Shown one piece after another: positions 11,380-12,710 of a stretch of DNA of 12,710 bases (position 1 is the first letter of the stretch; every line of letters starts with the position of its first letter). The notes beneath the pieces are model-generated. The model was not told where the DNA came from, made no database searches, and saw nothing but the letters and a program-made list of their open reading frames with translations. Location: NCBI GenBank assembly GCA_030044325.1, contig JASHWA010000495.1:1-12710 (forward strand), given 5' to 3'. Both the position numbers and the translations under genes were made by a program. This stretch comes from Bryobacteraceae bacterium. Lineage in GTDB: Bacteria > Acidobacteriota > Terriglobia > Bryobacterales > Bryobacteraceae.

Positions 11380-12710
11380 GTGAAAGTCTACGAAACCGCT
11401 GACATCCGGAACGTGGCCCTGGTCGGGCATGGCAACTCCGGAAAAACATCGTTGGCCGCGGGGCTGCTGTTCACCAGCGGCGCGACCAGCCGCCTCACCC
11501 GCGTCGATGAGGGCAACACCATCACCGATTTCGACGATGAGGAAATTCAGCGCAAGATCACCATCTCGACCGCGGTCGCCGCGACCGAGTGGAACCGGAA
11601 AAAGATCAACCTGATCGACACGCCGGGCTTCAATATTTTTATCAACGACACCAAAGCGGCGCTGGTGGCGGCGGACGGGGCTTTCGTGGCCGTCGATGGA
11701 GTCGCGGGGGTCGAGGTTCAGACCGAAAAGGTGTGGTCCTTCGCGGACGATTTCGAGCTTCCGCGCGCGATCGTGATCAACAAGCTCGATCGCGAGCGGT
11801 CCAGTTTTGAGCGCGCGCTCGAAAGCGTGCACCAGTTCTTCGGGCGCACCTGCGTTCCGATTCATCTGCCCATCGGCAGCGAGCGCGATTTCAAAGGCGT
11901 GGTCGACCTGGTGCGCATGAAATCGTATACCTACGCGAACGGCGGCGACGGCAAGGGTAAGGAAGGCGGCATCCCCCCCGATCTCGCCGACGCCGCGCAA
12001 AAGGCGCACGAAGCTCTGATCGAGATGGTTGCCGAAGGCAACGATGCGCTGATGGAGGAATTTTTCGAAAAAGGGACGCTGCCCGCCGAACATATTCTGG
12101 ATGGATTGCGCGACGCGGTGCGCGAGCGGCGTATTTTTCCGGTGCTGTGCGCCGCGGGACTGCACAACGTCGCCAGCGACCTGGTCCTCAACTTCGCCGT
12201 CGATAATTTTCCCGGCCCCGCCGATCGCGGGGCGTGGAAAGGCGAGATCAACGGCAAAGAAGCCGAGCGCGCGGTGAAGGATTCCGAGCCGGTTTCGGCG
12301 TTCGTCTTCAAAACCATCGCCGATCCGTTTGCGGGCCGAGTGACGTATTTCAAAGTCGTCTCCGGAATCGTCAAAAACGACGCGAATCTGACCAACGCGC
12401 GGTCAAGCGCGGCGGAGCGGCTTTCGCACATCGGAGCGCTGCAAGGGAAAACGATGGTTCCGGTGACCGAGCTGCACGCGGGCGATATCGGGGGCGTGGC
12501 CAAGCTCAAGGAAACGGTCACCGGTGACACGCTCACCGATAAAGCTTCGCCGATCGCCTACCCGGCGGTGAATCTGCCGGAGCCGTCGATCGCGTACGCC
12601 ATCGCGGCCAAGACGCGCAACGATGAGGATCGCATGGGCAACGCGATTCAGAAAATTTTGGAAGAAGACAAATCGCTGCGCTTTTATCGCGATCCGCAGA
12701 CCAAGGAATT
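11380..12710 (+). CDS. Elongation factor G-like GTPase (EF-G2/FusA2 type), 5' part
   Basis: At least 443 residues are present; the gene runs off the right edge. It is a translational GTPase paralogue of EF-G. Its G1 motif is GHGNSGKT (16-23) rather than the AHIDAGKT of canonical EF-G. Switch I reads DFDDEEIQRKITI (50-62), G3 is DTPGF (80-84) and G4 is NKLD (134-137). The usual catalytic His of DTPGH is Phe84. These features place it with the EF-G2/FusA2 subgroup of EF-G-like proteins, whose members carry Tyr or Phe there, and away from housekeeping fusA. The domain II beta-barrel begins around residue 300 (VSAFVFKTIADPFAGRVTYFKVVSG). The GTG at 11380 is supported by AGGGAG upstream. No rpsL, rpsG or tuf neighbours are seen, again unlike fusA. 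Possible roles in translation under special conditions are inference. Confidence 0.9.
   Translation, partial: MKVYETADIRNVALVGHGNSGKTSLAAGLLFTSGATSRLTRVDEGNTITDFDDEEIQRKITISTAVAATEWNRKKINLIDTPGFNIFINDTKAALVAADGAFVAVDGVAGVEVQTEKVWSFADDFELPRAIVINKLDRERSSFERALESVHQFFGRTCVPIHLPIGSERDFKGVVDLVRMKSYTYANGGDGKGKEGGIPPDLADAAQKAHEALIEMVAEGNDALMEEFFEKGTLPAEHILDGLRDAVRERRIFPVLCAAGLHNVASDLVLNFAVDNFPGPADRGAWKGEINGKEAERAVKDSEPVSAFVFKTIADPFAGRVTYFKVVSGIVKNDANLTNARSSAAERLSHIGALQGKTMVPVTELHAGDIGGVAKLKETVTGDTLTDKASPIAYPAVNLPEPSIAYAIAAKTRNDEDRMGNAIQKILEEDKSLRFYRDPQTKE

Noticed and set aside
11230..12165. Minus-strand open frame (311 codons) opposite the EF-G-like gene
   Set aside because: The GTPase motifs on the plus strand are unmistakable; the antisense frame has no recognisable features.

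Overview
The window looks like ordinary chromosome from a free-living, high-GC Gram-negative bacterium, most likely an Acidobacteriota member of the Solibacter/Bryobacter type. That placement is inferred from protein style: a DUF1844 protein, a HAMP-rich kinase N-terminus, an Hfq-like protein with an N-terminal extension and an altered Sm2 motif, an EF-G paralogue with DTPGF, and small TM/zinc-ribbon and TM/coiled-coil proteins. No 16S rRNA or other phylogenetic marker is present. There are no tRNAs, rRNAs, CRISPR arrays, insertion sequences or phage genes.

Left part (1-3264): the N-terminus of a HAMP-domain signalling protein runs off the left edge (minus). It is followed by an intergenic inverted repeat and an unrecognised secreted protein (minus). 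Divergent from that is a small sensorless histidine kinase (plus), convergent with a single-domain response regulator (minus). The kinase and regulator look like a phytochrome/Rcp1-style pair.

Middle (3288-6169, minus): a co-directional cluster reads holB-like clamp-loader subunit, hfq-like RNA-binding protein, YqgE/AlgH protein, nitrilase, then the response regulator. The gaps are 96, 0, about 41 and 23 bp, so this is probably an operon. Divergent from holB is an Hsp20 small heat-shock gene with a near-consensus sigma70-type promoter (TTGACA-N17-TATATT) and dyads over it. A GC-rich array of hairpin-forming 32-bp tandem repeats and a long stem-loop separate hsp20 from the convergent pepA.

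Right part (6880-12710): pepA (leucyl aminopeptidase) is followed by a tightly coupled trio on the minus strand: DUF1844 protein, metallo-beta-lactamase-fold hydrolase and ribF. Both junctions in the trio are TGATG stop/start overlaps. Next come two small membrane proteins that converge with overlapping stop codons. An EF-G-like GTPase runs off the right edge.

Most of the content is housekeeping or common accessory genes. I did not find a defence island or a clearly new multi-gene system. The most unusual signals are dispersed GGGGACAG-type repeats that resemble REP/RAYT-associated sequences, the hairpin tandem array after hsp20, the dyad over the hsp20 promoter, the Hfq variant lacking the KH dipeptide, the cysteine-free clamp-loader subunit, and the EF-G paralogue with Phe in place of the catalytic His.
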